From the NCBI RefSeq assembly GCF_031846485.1, contig NZ_JAVRHQ010000012.1, positions 62,001-126,000 on the forward strand: DNA of 64,000 bases, in the 5' to 3' direction. The stretch comes from Autumnicola tepida (lineage in GTDB: Bacteria; Bacteroidota; Bacteroidia; Flavobacteriales; Flavobacteriaceae). The notes under the pieces were generated by a model. It was not told where the DNA came from. It made no database searches and was given only the letters and a program-made list of their open reading frames with translations. Positions 18,346 to 27,232 of this stretch are shown here, in pieces; the stretch's first letter is position 1; each line of letters opens with the position of its first letter. The position numbers and the translations under genes are program-made.

Positions 18346-19581
18346 TTATTCTTCCTCAAATTCTTCACGCAAAACCTGGAATACCGCCCTAACAGTCTCT
18401 TCTTCAAGATCTGTACGGCGCACAAGATCATCTACATCCTGTTCCAATATACTCTTTGCAGTGTCCAGGCCTATTTTAGAAAATTCAGCAATCACCCAAT
18501 CTTCAATTTCATCTGCAAATTCACTCAATTCAACATCTTCCTCCACACCTTCTCTAAACACATCTATTTCAAACCCGGTAAGTTGTCCAGCCAGCCTGAT
18601 ATTATGGCCTCCACGGCCAATGGCCTTAGAAACCTCTTCCGGCCTCAACATTACCTCAGCCCTTTTATTCTCTTCATCTAATTTAATTGAAGTTATTTTA
18701 GCCGGGCTAAGAGCTCTTGTGATAAACAACTGGTCGTTGTTTGTATAATTAATCACATCTATATTTTCATTGCCCAATTCACGAACTATACTGTGAATAC
18801 GGGATCCCTTCATTCCAACACAGGCACCAACAGGATCTATCCTGTCATCATAAGAATCTACCGCCACTTTTGCCTTTTCACCAGGAACCCTTACTACTTT
18901 TTTGATAGTAATAAGACCGTCAAAAACCTCAGGGATTTCCTGTTCAAACAGTTTTTCAAGGAAGCCGGGCGCAGTACGGGACATAATAATGGTAGGTTTA
19001 TTACCTTTTAACTCCACACTCTCTATAACTCCTCGCACATTTTCTCCTTTTCTGAAGAAATCTGAAGGGATTTGCCTGTCTTTTGGCAGCACAATTTCAT
19101 TCCCTTCATCATCAAGCAGAATTATCGCACGATGCCTGATGTGATGAACTTCTGCATTATATATCTCTCCTTCAAGCTCCTTAAATTGCTTGTAAATATT
19201 GGTATTATCGTGTTCATGGATCTTGGAAATAAGGTTTTGCCTTAACGCAAGAATCGCCCTTCTACCCAAATCTTTCAATTTCACCTCTTCAGAAACATCT
19301 TCCCCCACCTCAAAATCAGGCTCAATTCTTCTCGCTTCACTAAGCGAAATTTCCTGGTTGGGATCTTCCACCTCGCCATCGGCAACCACTACCCGGTTTC
19401 TCCAGATTTCGAGATCTCCTTTATCAGGGTTTACAATAATATCAAAATTATCATCTTCACCATACTTTTTCTTCAAAGCATTCCTAAAAACATCTTCTAA
19501 AATCGCCATCAAGGTAACGCGATCTATTAATTTATCATCTTTAAATTCTGAAAATGACTCTATCAAGGCGATATTTTCCAT
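18346..19581 (-). CDS. nusA: Transcription termination/antitermination factor NusA
   Basis: The 411-residue RNA polymerase-binding factor has the N-terminal domain (MENIALIESFSEFKDDK), an S1 RNA-binding domain (around GENVRGVIESVE), KH1 with GACVGMKGSRI and KH2 with AIGRGGHNIRLA. It stops shortly after KH2 with an acidic helical tail and lacks the two long C-terminal acidic repeats of E. coli NusA, as is usual outside proteobacteria. It lies 12 bp after rimP and 62 bp before infB. NusA may act back on the leader hairpin of its own operon. Confidence 0.98.
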   Translation of the reverse strand: MENIALIESFSEFKDDKLIDRVTLMAILEDVFRNALKKKYGEDDNFDIIVNPDKGDLEIWRNRVVVADGEVEDPNQEISLSEARRIEPDFEVGEDVSEEVKLKDLGRRAILALRQNLISKIHEHDNTNIYKQFKELEGEIYNAEVHHIRHRAIILLDDEGNEIVLPKDRQIPSDFFRKGENVRGVIESVELKGNKPTIIMSRTAPGFLEKLFEQEIPEVFDGLITIKKVVRVPGEKAKVAVDSYDDRIDPVGACVGMKGSRIHSIVRELGNENIDVINYTNNDQLFITRALSPAKITSIKLDEENKRAEVMLRPEEVSKAIGRGGHNIRLAGQLTGFEIDVFREGVEEDVELSEFADEIEDWVIAEFSKIGLDTAKSILEQDVDDLVRRTDLEEETVRAVFQVLREEFEEE

Positions 19582-19593
19582 ATCAATTTTTGA

Positions 19594-20055
19594 TTAAAAT
19601 GTTATCATAACTTTAGCTTCCACAATACCTGAATAGGACAACACAGCTTCTTTTTCCACGGTATGTTTTCCTTTTCCTACGGGTTTGGGTTCGCGGGTTT
19701 TCCACTTCAGGTGAATTTCTTCCTCATTTGCACTGGTTAATGTACCTTCAATATTATCATCGTTGGTTTTAACCTGCAATTTCCTTCCTATATTTTTTTT
19801 GTATTGCCGGGGCAGGCGCAGCGGCTCTGTGACCCCCGAAGAAGTTACTTCAAGAGAGAAATCCTCCTCTTCCCTATCCAGGTTGTGCTCTATGCTCCGG
19901 CTCACTTCTATACAGTCGTTTACCGAAATTCCCTGGTCACCATCAATCACAACTTTAATATTATTATTGCTGCTAATGTCAAGACTGATTAAAAATAAAG
20001 AATTATTTTTTTCGAAAGCCTCATTCAGCAAATTTTCTACTTTCTCCTGCAACAT
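19594..20055 (-). CDS. rimP: Ribosome maturation factor RimP
   Basis: Using the Met at 20055 (MLQEKVENLLNEAFEK) the protein has 153 residues, the normal family size; the open frame continues to 20199 through the leader hairpin and promoter and is not coding. It shows the alpha/beta N-terminal domain with GISVNDCIEVSRSIE and the characteristic SLEVTSSGVTEPLRLPRQYKKNIGR stretch (SSPGldRPL in other species). The C-terminal SH3-like domain follows. It is needed for 30S assembly and is the first gene of the operon. Confidence 0.95.
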   Translation of the reverse strand: MLQEKVENLLNEAFEKNNSLFLISLDISSNNNIKVVIDGDQGISVNDCIEVSRSIEHNLDREEEDFSLEVTSSGVTEPLRLPRQYKKNIGRKLQVKTNDDNIEGTLTSANEEEIHLKWKTREPKPVGKGKHTVEKEAVLSYSGIVEAKVMITF

Positions 20056-20063
20056 ACTATTAT

Positions 20064-20089
20064 AAAAAGAGGGGACTTTTCGTCCCCTC
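20064..20089 (-). promoter_or_regulatory. Attenuator-like hairpin in the rimP-nusA-infB leader
   Basis: On the minus strand a perfect 8-bp stem GAGGGGAC/GTCCCCTC (20089-20082 with 20076-20069), loop GAAAA, is followed directly by UUUUU. It lies downstream of the promoter-like box at 20115-20122 and ends about 8 nt before the rimP AUG. This is the form of an intrinsic terminator placed inside a leader, and suggests readthrough control of the operon, possibly by NusA. Confidence 0.65.
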
Positions 20090-20114
20090 GCTGTACTTTT
20101 TAGTTTCAACGATG

Positions 20115-20122
20115 CAAATATA
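20115..20122 (-). promoter_or_regulatory. Probable promoter -7 element of rimP-nusA-infB
   Basis: The minus strand reads TATATTTG, an exact TAnnTTTG match 60 nt upstream of the rimP AUG. The -33 region is only A-rich. Confidence 0.5.
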
Positions 20123-20219
20123 ATAATAAAATCGGAGATAGAAAACCGCTTACGCAATGATAATTTATTCGTAAATTTATGATAATAAATACTTTCCAAC
20201 CTTGCTAATTCAGGGCATT

Positions 20220-21047
20220 ATGAAAAAAATCCTCGTTCCCACCGATTTTTCTGATCAGGCTGAAGTCGCATTAAAAGTCGCGGCGAATCTCGCCAAAAAG
20301 TTTGACAGCGAAATTTTCCTGCTCCACATGCTGGAATTACCGCTTCAACTCATCGATCCTGTAGAAGGAAGCTCCTCCCGAAACCTGCCGGAGTCCATTT
20401 TTTTTATGAAACTTGCCCACCAGCGTTTTGGCAAATTAATGCAGAGACCATTTTTAGAAGGCATTAAAGTTCATGAATCTGTACAATTTCACCAGGCTTT
20501 TGAAGGAATTAAAGATTTTAGCGAAGAAATTGACTGCGACCTGATTGTAATGGGTTCTCATGGTGCCAGCGGTTTTAAGGAAATGTTCATTGGCTCCAAT
20601 ACAGAAAAAGTGGTACGTTCGTCCCAAATTCCCGTGCTGGTTATTAAGAACAGTGATGCCGTTCTTAATGCAGAAAATTTCGTTTTTGCAACAGATGCAT
20701 CGGCATCAACCATGCATACCGCACAAAAGGCAGTAGACTTTGCCAGGACATTGGGTGCCGCCTTACATCTTTTATACATCAACACTCCTAATGAATTTAT
20801 AACTTCAAAGGAAGCCGGGGAAAGATTGAGAAAAGTTGCCGAAATCACAGGCACTCAGCCACGGTTCCATATTTATAATGACGTAAGTGTGGAAAAAGGG
20901 ATCCTTAATTTTGCCGCCGAAAACAATATAGGGTTAATAGGTATAGGAACCCATGGCAGGAAAGGTCTGGCCCATTTCTTCAACGGCAGCATAAGTGAGG
21001 ACCTGGTGAACCATGCGAGGCGGCCGGTAGTCACCTTCAAAATTTAA
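20220..21047 (+). CDS. Universal stress protein, tandem Usp domains
   Basis: A 275-residue protein from the AUG at 20220 (MKKILVPTDFSD); a Met codon 18 nt upstream would only add a weak extension. Two UspA domains in tandem: the first ends with DLIVMGSHGASGFKEMFIGSNTEKVV, which contains the G-2x-G-9x-G(S/T) nucleotide-binding pattern; the second ends with IGIGTHGRKGLAHFFNGSISEDLV. It is typical of cytosolic stress proteins that respond to energy or oxygen limitation. It stands alone and is divergent from rimP. Its stop codon overlaps the stop of the convergent AsmA-like gene by 4 bp. Confidence 0.93.
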   Translation: MKKILVPTDFSDQAEVALKVAANLAKKFDSEIFLLHMLELPLQLIDPVEGSSSRNLPESIFFMKLAHQRFGKLMQRPFLEGIKVHESVQFHQAFEGIKDFSEEIDCDLIVMGSHGASGFKEMFIGSNTEKVVRSSQIPVLVIKNSDAVLNAENFVFATDASASTMHTAQKAVDFARTLGAALHLLYINTPNEFITSKEAGERLRKVAEITGTQPRFHIYNDVSVEKGILNFAAENNIGLIGIGTHGRKGLAHFFNGSISEDLVNHARRPVVTFKI

Positions 21048-22552
21048 ATTATAGTTTTTAAAGAACCTTTTCTCACAAAGATCCAGAGATAATTCCAGAA
21101 AGACTTGGTTTTCTCCCGGGTAACCGTGATATCCTTCAAATCCTTTTCCGCATCTGTGGTATTTTTCACAAAAACATTGGCAATAGCAGAGAGAAAATTA
21201 TTCTTTTCCTGTCCATTATTCTTCAAAACCTCCACCTTAAAGTCATTATACGCTAATTCCAGGTCCCCGCCTGCCTGATCATCATCCCCGGAAAAATCGA
21301 AGATCAGGTCATCTATTGCCCCGGAAACTTTTACATTCATAGCCGGCGTGAGAAATTCATTAATTTCATCACTATCCAAATGCCCCAGGTTCCCGGACAT
21401 TGTAAAATGGTCTGACACATCACTCACATCAAACTCCCAATGCACCTTTAATGCTGCTTTTTGGTACAGGTCTGTACGGACATCAATTTGTGTTTTTGGA
21501 AAACCGGATTTATCCATCCCTATATTGGTAAGATTATATATAGAGGCATAAAGATTGGAAAAGTCTACCGTTCCTGCAGGACGGTCAGCCTTTAATTTTT
21601 GGGTATAATTTATATAAGCACGATTAATTTCCAGGCTGTCAATCCCCACTTTTACCGGTAGCTCACGCAGCATCTGACTGTATAAATGTTTAGTCCGCGG
21701 ATCATCCGGAGGTCGTTTATCCCTGTAAATTATAAGCTCTGCATCATTAAGCTCCATATACGGATTTTGAAACTGAAGGCTGTCATTTTTTATTTTCCAG
21801 GAAAAATCCTTCATCATTATTTCTCCTATAGTAAGGTCGTAACGGTCTTTTTCATAAGGTATATGGCGCTGATGTTCAACTTTACTGTACTTTGGGATCA
21901 TCTTAATGTTCTTTACGCTTATTTTTCCATCTTCAGCATTAATGCTTCCAACGGTTAGGGTATGAAGATCATTCATCTGAAAAAATAAAGAATCACTTGT
22001 AATGCTATAGCCGTCATATTTAAAAGGCACAGGTCCTTTAAGGGTATTTTTGTTTACGGATACTTCCTGAAGCTTTATTTTACTGAAGGTTGTAAAAAGT
22101 TTTGCCACGGAATCTCCCTGGGATATTTTTACATCCCCATTATTAACAATAAGGTTCTTAATTAAAATATCCTGTTTAAAACCGGGGCTTTTCTTTTTTG
22201 ATCCTGAAGAATCCTTTTTTGCCATTAATAGCACATGAGGCTCTGAAATGGTAAAATCTCCAACTATAATTTTATTGCTAAACAGGTATTTAATAATATC
22301 TATACCCTGAAGTTTTGCCTGGGCCACACTAATTGTTTTCCCTTCCATTCGAATTTGAACATTCTCAATACTCGCACTTTTATTCAGAAGGCTTACCTCA
22401 AGATTTTCATAGGAGGATTCTGTTTGTGAAAGTGCATCTTCCAGGCCTTTCTTTAATTTATTTTCAGCTATGTTGTTTACGACTAAAAGCAAAATCACCA
22501 GAAATACGATTACGCCAGCGATAATGCTAATTATTTTTTGAGTCTTATTCAA
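21044..22552 (-). CDS. AsmA/DUF748-like envelope protein
   Basis: The 502-residue protein has one N-terminal transmembrane helix (IISIIAGVIVFLVILLLVVNN, residues 7-27) and a long periplasmic part rich in beta strands. Phrases such as VQIRMEGKTISVAQAKLQGIDI, INRAYINYTQ and the late DLELAYNDFKVEVL segment resemble DUF748/AsmA-type bridge proteins, which are thought to help lipid transfer or outer-membrane assembly. The assignment rests on overall pattern, not on a diagnostic motif. It is monocistronic and converges on the universal stress gene with overlapping stop codons. Confidence 0.7.
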   Translation of the reverse strand: MNKTQKIISIIAGVIVFLVILLLVVNNIAENKLKKGLEDALSQTESSYENLEVSLLNKSASIENVQIRMEGKTISVAQAKLQGIDIIKYLFSNKIIVGDFTISEPHVLLMAKKDSSGSKKKSPGFKQDILIKNLIVNNGDVKISQGDSVAKLFTTFSKIKLQEVSVNKNTLKGPVPFKYDGYSITSDSLFFQMNDLHTLTVGSINAEDGKISVKNIKMIPKYSKVEHQRHIPYEKDRYDLTIGEIMMKDFSWKIKNDSLQFQNPYMELNDAELIIYRDKRPPDDPRTKHLYSQMLRELPVKVGIDSLEINRAYINYTQKLKADRPAGTVDFSNLYASIYNLTNIGMDKSGFPKTQIDVRTDLYQKAALKVHWEFDVSDVSDHFTMSGNLGHLDSDEINEFLTPAMNVKVSGAIDDLIFDFSGDDDQAGGDLELAYNDFKVEVLKNNGQEKNNFLSAIANVFVKNTTDAEKDLKDITVTREKTKSFWNYLWIFVRKGSLKTII

Positions 22553-22711
22553 GTTGTCCTTATGGTTTTGAGTTTAAAAACAATTTACAATTTATAGTTA
22601 TATCCAAATCCTCCTTAGGGGTTTTTAACTTTAATTGCAATCTTCTTTACTCCTGTTGTTAAATTTTAGTCAAACTTTTAAAACCAACGGAAAACAACTT
22701 GTTTTTGATTG

Positions 22712-22719
22712 TATCTTTG
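22712..22719 (+). promoter_or_regulatory. Probable promoter -7 element
   Basis: TATCTTTG matches TAnnTTTG exactly and lies 18 nt before the AUG at 22738. No -33 box at 19 nt. Confidence 0.5.
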
Positions 22720-22737
22720 CAATAAACCGGCACACCA

Positions 22738-22959
22738 ATGTTATTAAAGCTAAGTATAAAAATAGGATTTATTGCCATAGAACTCTTCCTGGGCTTCTAT
22801 AGTATTATTCTTAGCGATAGTCTTTTGGTGAAATTTATTTTTTTTGTGGTCACAGCTATAATGATAGCCTTTGCTGTAACCAAGGTTGTAGATAAATTAC
22901 TTCCCGCAGATAAAGATTATATCTCCCCAGAAAATTCGGAGCAGTTGCAAGACAAGTAA
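22738..22959 (+). CDS. Small two-helix membrane protein
   Basis: A 73-residue protein not recognised as any named family. Two hydrophobic segments (about 8-27 and 32-48) separated by a short polar turn are followed by a charged cytosolic-type tail ending ENSEQLQDK. A promoter-like box stands directly upstream and codon use looks normal, which supports a real gene. It precedes the phosphoesterase by 43 bp and may share its transcript. Confidence 0.65.
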   Translation: MLLKLSIKIGFIAIELFLGFYSIILSDSLLVKFIFFVVTAIMIAFAVTKVVDKLLPADKDYISPENSEQLQDK

Positions 22960-23002
22960 TGCAACTCTTCTGCAAAAGCTTTAATTTTTTATCCTGGTTC
23001 CT

Positions 23003-23623
23003 ATGACTGTCACGTGTATTTCAGACACACATAATAAACACCACGAACTGAACTTACCTGATGCCGATGTGCTCGTACATGCGGGGGATTTTACCGAAAG
23101 AGGTACAAGAAAAGAAACCGAAGACTTTTTAAACTGGTTATCTTCACAACCCCACGAGCATAAAATATTTATAGCGGGAAACCATGATTTTTATTTTGAA
23201 AAAGAAATAAAACCGGAGAAACTGGTTCCCCCAAATGTGCATTACCTCAACAATAGCGGAATTCAGATTAAGGATTTTAATTTTTGGGGATCACCTGTAA
23301 CACCTGGAAAGGCGGGCTGGGCTTTTAACAGGGAAAGAGGTGATGAAATAAGAAAGTACTGGAACCTTATTCCAGGTGAGACAGATGTTCTTATCACCCA
23401 CACTCCACCATATAAGATTATGGATGTACTGGACGACGGCACCCATATTGGCTGCGAAGAACTTAAAAGAAAACTGAAAAAAATAAAGGTAAAATTGCAC
23501 ATCTTTGGCCATCTTCATAACTCGTATGGCTCTGTAAGAATCGCGGACACTCTTTTTGTAAACGCCAGTTGCCTGGACCAAAGGTATCGCCATATTAATA
23601 TTCCCCTTACCTACTCTGTTTAG
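23003..23623 (+). CDS. Calcineurin-like metallophosphoesterase
   Basis: The 206-residue enzyme has the full set of dinuclear metal motifs: DTHNKH (D-x-H), HAGDFTERG (GD), AGNHDFYFE (GNHD), THTPPYKI (H) and FGHLHNSYG (GHxH). The compact size and ISDTH opening resemble the MPPED/239FB-like bacterial branch of phosphodiesterases. There is no signal peptide, so it acts in the cytosol. The substrate is unknown. Confidence 0.88.
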   Translation: MTVTCISDTHNKHHELNLPDADVLVHAGDFTERGTRKETEDFLNWLSSQPHEHKIFIAGNHDFYFEKEIKPEKLVPPNVHYLNNSGIQIKDFNFWGSPVTPGKAGWAFNRERGDEIRKYWNLIPGETDVLITHTPPYKIMDVLDDGTHIGCEELKRKLKKIKVKLHIFGHLHNSYGSVRIADTLFVNASCLDQRYRHINIPLTYSV

Positions 23624-23764
23624 TCTTAAGAAGAATTTAAAGCAGCAGCATTCGAGTTAAAAAATTATTAAGTAATGCTTAATTACCTTTTTTTTAACAT
23701 CAAATAAGCTTTCTCCTAGTAACTTAGCCCCCGGATCTAAAAAGAAATCACAACTAACTAAGAT

Positions 23765-24097
23765 ATGGATAACACCTTTACACCTACAGAATTAATAGAA
23801 GAGGTTAAAAATCTTATTTCTTTTAGTATTTCTAACCTTGAGGCGGAGAAATCGAATTTCACGATTATGCACAGAGCGATCATTAAAAAATATTTTGAGG
23901 CGAAAAATGTAAAAATTGATTATGAGAAGCAACAGGTGGAAATGCAAATTCCAGTGGGAAGAAAGAAGTATACACGTATAACCTTTGAATGCCAGAACAT
24001 CGAAAGATTTCTGAAAGCCTGTCTTAAAGAGGATGAGAAGAATTTGTACTTCTACCAGGACTTGCTTTCACATTATAATGTAATTGTAGCTGCATAA
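23765..24097 (+). CDS. Hypothetical protein
   Basis: A 110-residue soluble protein with no recognised motif. It appears to be an alpha-helical N-terminal half followed by a short beta-rich part (VEMQIPVGRKKYTRITFEC). A strong bidirectional terminator directly follows and is shared with the convergent receiver gene, which supports transcription. The function is unknown. Confidence 0.6.
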   Translation: MDNTFTPTELIEEVKNLISFSISNLEAEKSNFTIMHRAIIKKYFEAKNVKIDYEKQQVEMQIPVGRKKYTRITFECQNIERFLKACLKEDEKNLYFYQDLLSHYNVIVAA

Positions 24098-24098
24098 A

Positions 24099-24131
24099 AT
24101 AAAACTTCGGCAAAGGCTGAAGTTTTATTTT
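24099..24131. terminator. Bidirectional intrinsic terminator
   Basis: A 13-bp stem 24099-24111 with 24116-24128 (one G-U pair), loop AAAG, with A- and T-rich flanks on both sides. It separates the convergent genes ending at 24097 and 24131. Confidence 0.85.
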
Positions 24132-24538
24132 TATGCAGAACTTTTGCTTTTATCCAAAGCCTCCCCAATCTCCTTCAATTTCGCCACACTTAGCGGCTTA
24201 CTCAAAAACTCAAATATTTCCTCATATGTCCTGGCCTTTTCAACATCAGAGCTTGCTATAGAAGAAGTCACTACGTAAATACGGGTTTCTGTTGAAAAAC
24301 CTGGCCTTAGCTTTCGCATTCTCTCTATAAACTGCCATCCATCAACTTCAGGCATATTAATATCCAACAGAATAATATCCGGAAGGGCCTTATTAAAATC
24401 CTGGAAATCCTCAAGAGCCATTACAGCACTGCAATATTTTTTTTTCTCTTTAAACAAACCAGTTCTACAGATAAGCTTATGCATAATCATCTGGTAAATA
24501 TCATCATCATCTATTACACCTATACTCCACTTCCCCAT
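24131..24538 (-). CDS. Single-domain response regulator (receiver only)
   Basis: The 135-residue CheY-like receiver has the acidic pocket DDDD (residues 11-14), the phosphorylation site in DIILLDINMPEVDGW, the switch Thr in VVTSS and Lys in FLSKPLS. There is no output domain, so it probably acts through protein contact with a kinase or phosphotransfer partner. No kinase is adjacent; the nearest is the PAS kinase at 30205-31458. Confidence 0.93.
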   Translation of the reverse strand: MGKWSIGVIDDDDIYQMIMHKLICRTGLFKEKKKYCSAVMALEDFQDFNKALPDIILLDINMPEVDGWQFIERMRKLRPGFSTETRIYVVTSSIASSDVEKARTYEEIFEFLSKPLSVAKLKEIGEALDKSKSSA

Positions 24539-25164
24539 TACTTATATTATACTTAAAGATAGTTTCCTATCGGTTTTTATTTTCCATACAGACTTCTGAC
24601 TTAAAGGCATAACTGATATCTTTATTTCCAACATCTTATGCCTCCTCCTTCTCCCGATCGTTTACCAAAAGTCATACAGCCAGAACATTTTTCCGGAGTA
24701 TTTGCTCTTATCAATTCCTGTACCAGATTCTTTTAATTCCCCGTTCCTTCAAAAATTTTCAGCTGTACGCATCAGGTAATGGTTCGAAACCAAAGAAGGA
24801 ATAGTGACATAAAATTTTTTTTAAGGAATTGTTCATATTCCACTCCACCCTTCAATTTTTATTTTAGTTTCCTGCTTTTCATGGTTATACGCCAACTGCC
24901 AGTCTTTTTTTCCATACAAATAAACACGCAAAGCCATAACAGGAATACAACCTCTTATACAAGCGGAAAGGGAATTGATGGTAATGTTTTTTTCACAAGG
25001 CTCCCGGACACTGCTAAAATAGCTTAGAAGACCGTTTTTATACCGGCTCGAATATACAAAAATGGGCAAAATGATCTGAAAACAATAAAGCAACTACTCC
25101 CCTTTTTGAATCAGGCATTTCAAACCTTTTCGCTGTCAAGCCTGAATATAAATCAATCTAAAGC
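24539..25164. other. Intergenic region without recognised gene
   Basis: About 630 bp between the receiver gene and the yceI operator. Open frames here (longest about 85 codons at 24833-25093, minus strand) show no family resemblance, no promoter-like box and skewed composition. No RNA gene or repeat was recognised. It could hold a decayed gene or a small RNA, but nothing can be supported. Confidence 0.5.
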
Positions 25165-25176
25165 TGATTATCGTCA
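25165..25176 (+). promoter_or_regulatory. CRP/FNR-like operator upstream of yceI-porin
   Basis: TGA-TTATCG-TCA, followed by TA, fits the TGA-N6-TCA core of CRP/FNR-family sites. Twelve of 14 positions match the site at 28325-28340 over TGATTA-NN-GTCATA. Its centre (25170.5) lies 29.5 bp before the first base of the -7-like box at 25200, the same as at the second site. Confidence 0.6.
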
Positions 25177-25199
25177 TAATTTCCCCGCCATTCTTGCCC

Positions 25200-25207
25200 C
25201 AAATTTG
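25200..25207 (+). promoter_or_regulatory. Probable -7 element of the yceI-porin operon
   Basis: CAAATTTG matches TAnnTTTG at all fixed positions but the first. A weak -7 with no -33 box is what an activator-dependent promoter would show. It lies 24 nt before the AUG at 25231. Confidence 0.45.
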
Positions 25208-25230
25208 TATCAAATTAAAAACAAGAAACC

Positions 25231-25818
25231 ATGAATACTTTTAAAAACTATTGGTTGGCAGCAGGAAGCTTTCTTCTCATGATGATTTCAGTTTCAACAA
25301 CCGCACAAACATTCGACGTAAAAAAAACAGGTTCTAATATGAAGATTGAGGGCACATCCAATATTCACGATTGGGAAATAGAAGCCGAAGATTTTGAAGG
25401 AACACTTAACGCCGAATTAAAAGATGGCCAGTTAACTCAAATTAAAAATCTTGAATTTACAGTAATAGCAGAAAGCCTTAAAAGCGGAAAAGGTGCAATG
25501 GATAAAAACACCTATAAAGCTTTGGAAACAGATAAACACAAGAAAATCACTTACACCCTTAACAAAGTCAAAAACATAGATTGTACCTCCAGCGAAAAAT
25601 GCGTGGTAACCACCAGCGGGTATTTAACAATTGCAGGTACAAAAAACCCTGTAGACATCACCTTTACCGCGAAAGTAGAAAATAATAAGATCGTGCTTTC
25701 AGGCAGCGAAAAAGTAAAGATGTCTGAATATAAGATCGATCCGCCCACCGCCATGTTTGGCGCGATTACCACCGGTGACGAAGTGAAAATTGAATTTCAA
25801 ACTACTTTTTCAAAATAA
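25231..25818 (+). CDS. YceI-family periplasmic protein
   Basis: The 195-residue protein has a signal peptide (cleavage near TTAQT, about residue 26) and a YceI lipocalin-like barrel. The signature segments are SNIHDWEIEAEDFEG, KSGKGAMDKNTYKAL and the C-terminal KIDPPTAMFGAITTGDEVKIEF. YceI barrels bind isoprenoid chains such as polyprenyl-quinones in the periplasm. It is the first gene of a two-gene unit with the porin and lies behind a CRP-like operator. A paralogue is at 27233-27814. Confidence 0.92.
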   Translation: MNTFKNYWLAAGSFLLMMISVSTTAQTFDVKKTGSNMKIEGTSNIHDWEIEAEDFEGTLNAELKDGQLTQIKNLEFTVIAESLKSGKGAMDKNTYKALETDKHKKITYTLNKVKNIDCTSSEKCVVTTSGYLTIAGTKNPVDITFTAKVENNKIVLSGSEKVKMSEYKIDPPTAMFGAITTGDEVKIEFQTTFSK

Positions 25819-25846
25819 CTATTTCAACCTTTCAAAATAAACTAAA

Positions 25847-27130
25847 ATGAAAAATCTACTTAAATATTCAGGTGTCGTATTTGCTCTTTGCTTAGGATTG
25901 CAAATGCAGTCCCAGGAAAATAACTTATGGGACAGGGATTTCCCTAATTTCAGGTATCCGGACCAGAGAGGTATCTCAGATTTTGAACCTAACAAGGATA
26001 CTATAACAGATTTTAATGGCATTAACGTGCGAGTGGGAGGCGCTTTTGCCCTGCAGTTCCAGGCGATAGATCAGGAAAATTCTGGTAATGCCGCCACTCC
26101 CGCTTTGGCTGATATTGGCGAAAATTTCAACCTTGCCACCGCTAACCTGGATTTTGATGTGATGCTGTATGATGGAGTGAGGTTACACCTTAGAACCTAT
26201 CTTTCTTCTCAACACCACAATGAGACCTACGTAAAAGGGGGTTACCTTCAAATAGACAAACTGGATTTTATAAGCGAAGGCTTTGCCCAGGGGCTTATGG
26301 ACCACATGAGGATTAAAATAGGCCATATGGAAAACAACTATGGCGATGCGCATTTCCGCAGGACAGATAACGCCATGGCACTTTACAACCCTTTTGTTGG
26401 AAACTATTTAATGGATAGTTTTACTACTGAAGTTGGTGTGGAAGTATATTATTTTAACAATGGCTTTTTAGGAATGCTTGGTGCTACCAACGGTAAATTG
26501 AACCAGAACGTTACCAACCCGGGAACTACAAGCCCGTCTTTACTGGCAAAAATTGGATACGATAAAAATTTAAGCGATGATTTCAGGTTCAGGTTAACAG
26601 GGTCTGTGTACCACACCAACCAAACCTCAAGCGCATATCTTTACAGCGGTGACCGTGCAGGGTCACGCTACTACAGCTTAATGACGACTCCTGAAGGTGC
26701 CGGTGATGGCTTTAGATCTGCCAGGATAAACCCTAACCTTAGAAATGAACTGACTTCTGTAATGATTAACCCGTTCTTAAAATTTGGCGGACTTGAATTC
26801 TTCGGAATCTATGAAAGGGCTTCAGGAAAACTTGCCGCCGAAACAGATGAAAGGGTGTGGAACCAATATGCCGGCGAATTGATTTACCGCTTTGGAAATA
26901 CTGAAAACTTTTATATAGGAGGACGTTACAATTCCGTAAATGGGGAACTGGAAACCGGCGAAGATGTGACTGTAGACCGTTACAACATTGGTGCAGGATG
27001 GTTTATGACCAAAAATATCCTTAGTAAAATTGAATATGTAAACCAGGAATACAACGATTATCCTACAACCGACATCCACAACGGAGGTAAGTTTAACGGG
27101 GTAGTGTTTGAAGCAGTGATCAGCTTCTAA
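25847..27130 (+). CDS. Outer-membrane beta-barrel porin
   Basis: The 427-residue protein has a signal peptide (about 22 residues, ending QMQSQ) and then alternating amphipathic strands with aromatic girdles, ending in VFEAVISF with the terminal Phe typical of outer-membrane barrels. Regions such as GAFALQFQAID, FDVMLYDGVRLHLRTYLSSQ and RIKIGHMENNYGD resemble porins of the OprP/phosphate-selective or DcaP type only in a general way. The substrate is unknown. It follows yceI by 28 bp and ends at a strong terminator. Confidence 0.8.
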   Translation: MKNLLKYSGVVFALCLGLQMQSQENNLWDRDFPNFRYPDQRGISDFEPNKDTITDFNGINVRVGGAFALQFQAIDQENSGNAATPALADIGENFNLATANLDFDVMLYDGVRLHLRTYLSSQHHNETYVKGGYLQIDKLDFISEGFAQGLMDHMRIKIGHMENNYGDAHFRRTDNAMALYNPFVGNYLMDSFTTEVGVEVYYFNNGFLGMLGATNGKLNQNVTNPGTTSPSLLAKIGYDKNLSDDFRFRLTGSVYHTNQTSSAYLYSGDRAGSRYYSLMTTPEGAGDGFRSARINPNLRNELTSVMINPFLKFGGLEFFGIYERASGKLAAETDERVWNQYAGELIYRFGNTENFYIGGRYNSVNGELETGEDVTVDRYNIGAGWFMTKNILSKIEYVNQEYNDYPTTDIHNGGKFNGVVFEAVISF

Positions 27131-27148
27131 AAGAATTGAATTAGCCAG

Positions 27149-27183
27149 AAGTGGGGGGACAAATGTCTCCCCACTTTTATTAA
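27149..27183 (+). terminator. Intrinsic terminator after the porin gene
   Basis: A 12-bp GC-rich stem (27149-27160 with 27165-27176, loop AAAT) followed by TTTATT. Confidence 0.85.
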
Positions 27184-27232
27184 AAATCTGCCCAAAGTCG
27201 CTGCCTGTAAAGCAAAATTAAAAACTGAAGCT

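Noticed and set aside
20056..20199. N-terminal extension of RimP to the first in-frame Met.
   Set aside because: It would cross the hairpin and promoter-like box, adds non-conserved sequence and makes the protein longer than the family.
24833..25093. An 86-codon open frame on the minus strand in the large gap before yceI.
   Set aside because: No family resemblance, Cys and Ile scattered without pattern, no promoter box or terminator; probably chance, though a decayed gene cannot be excluded.
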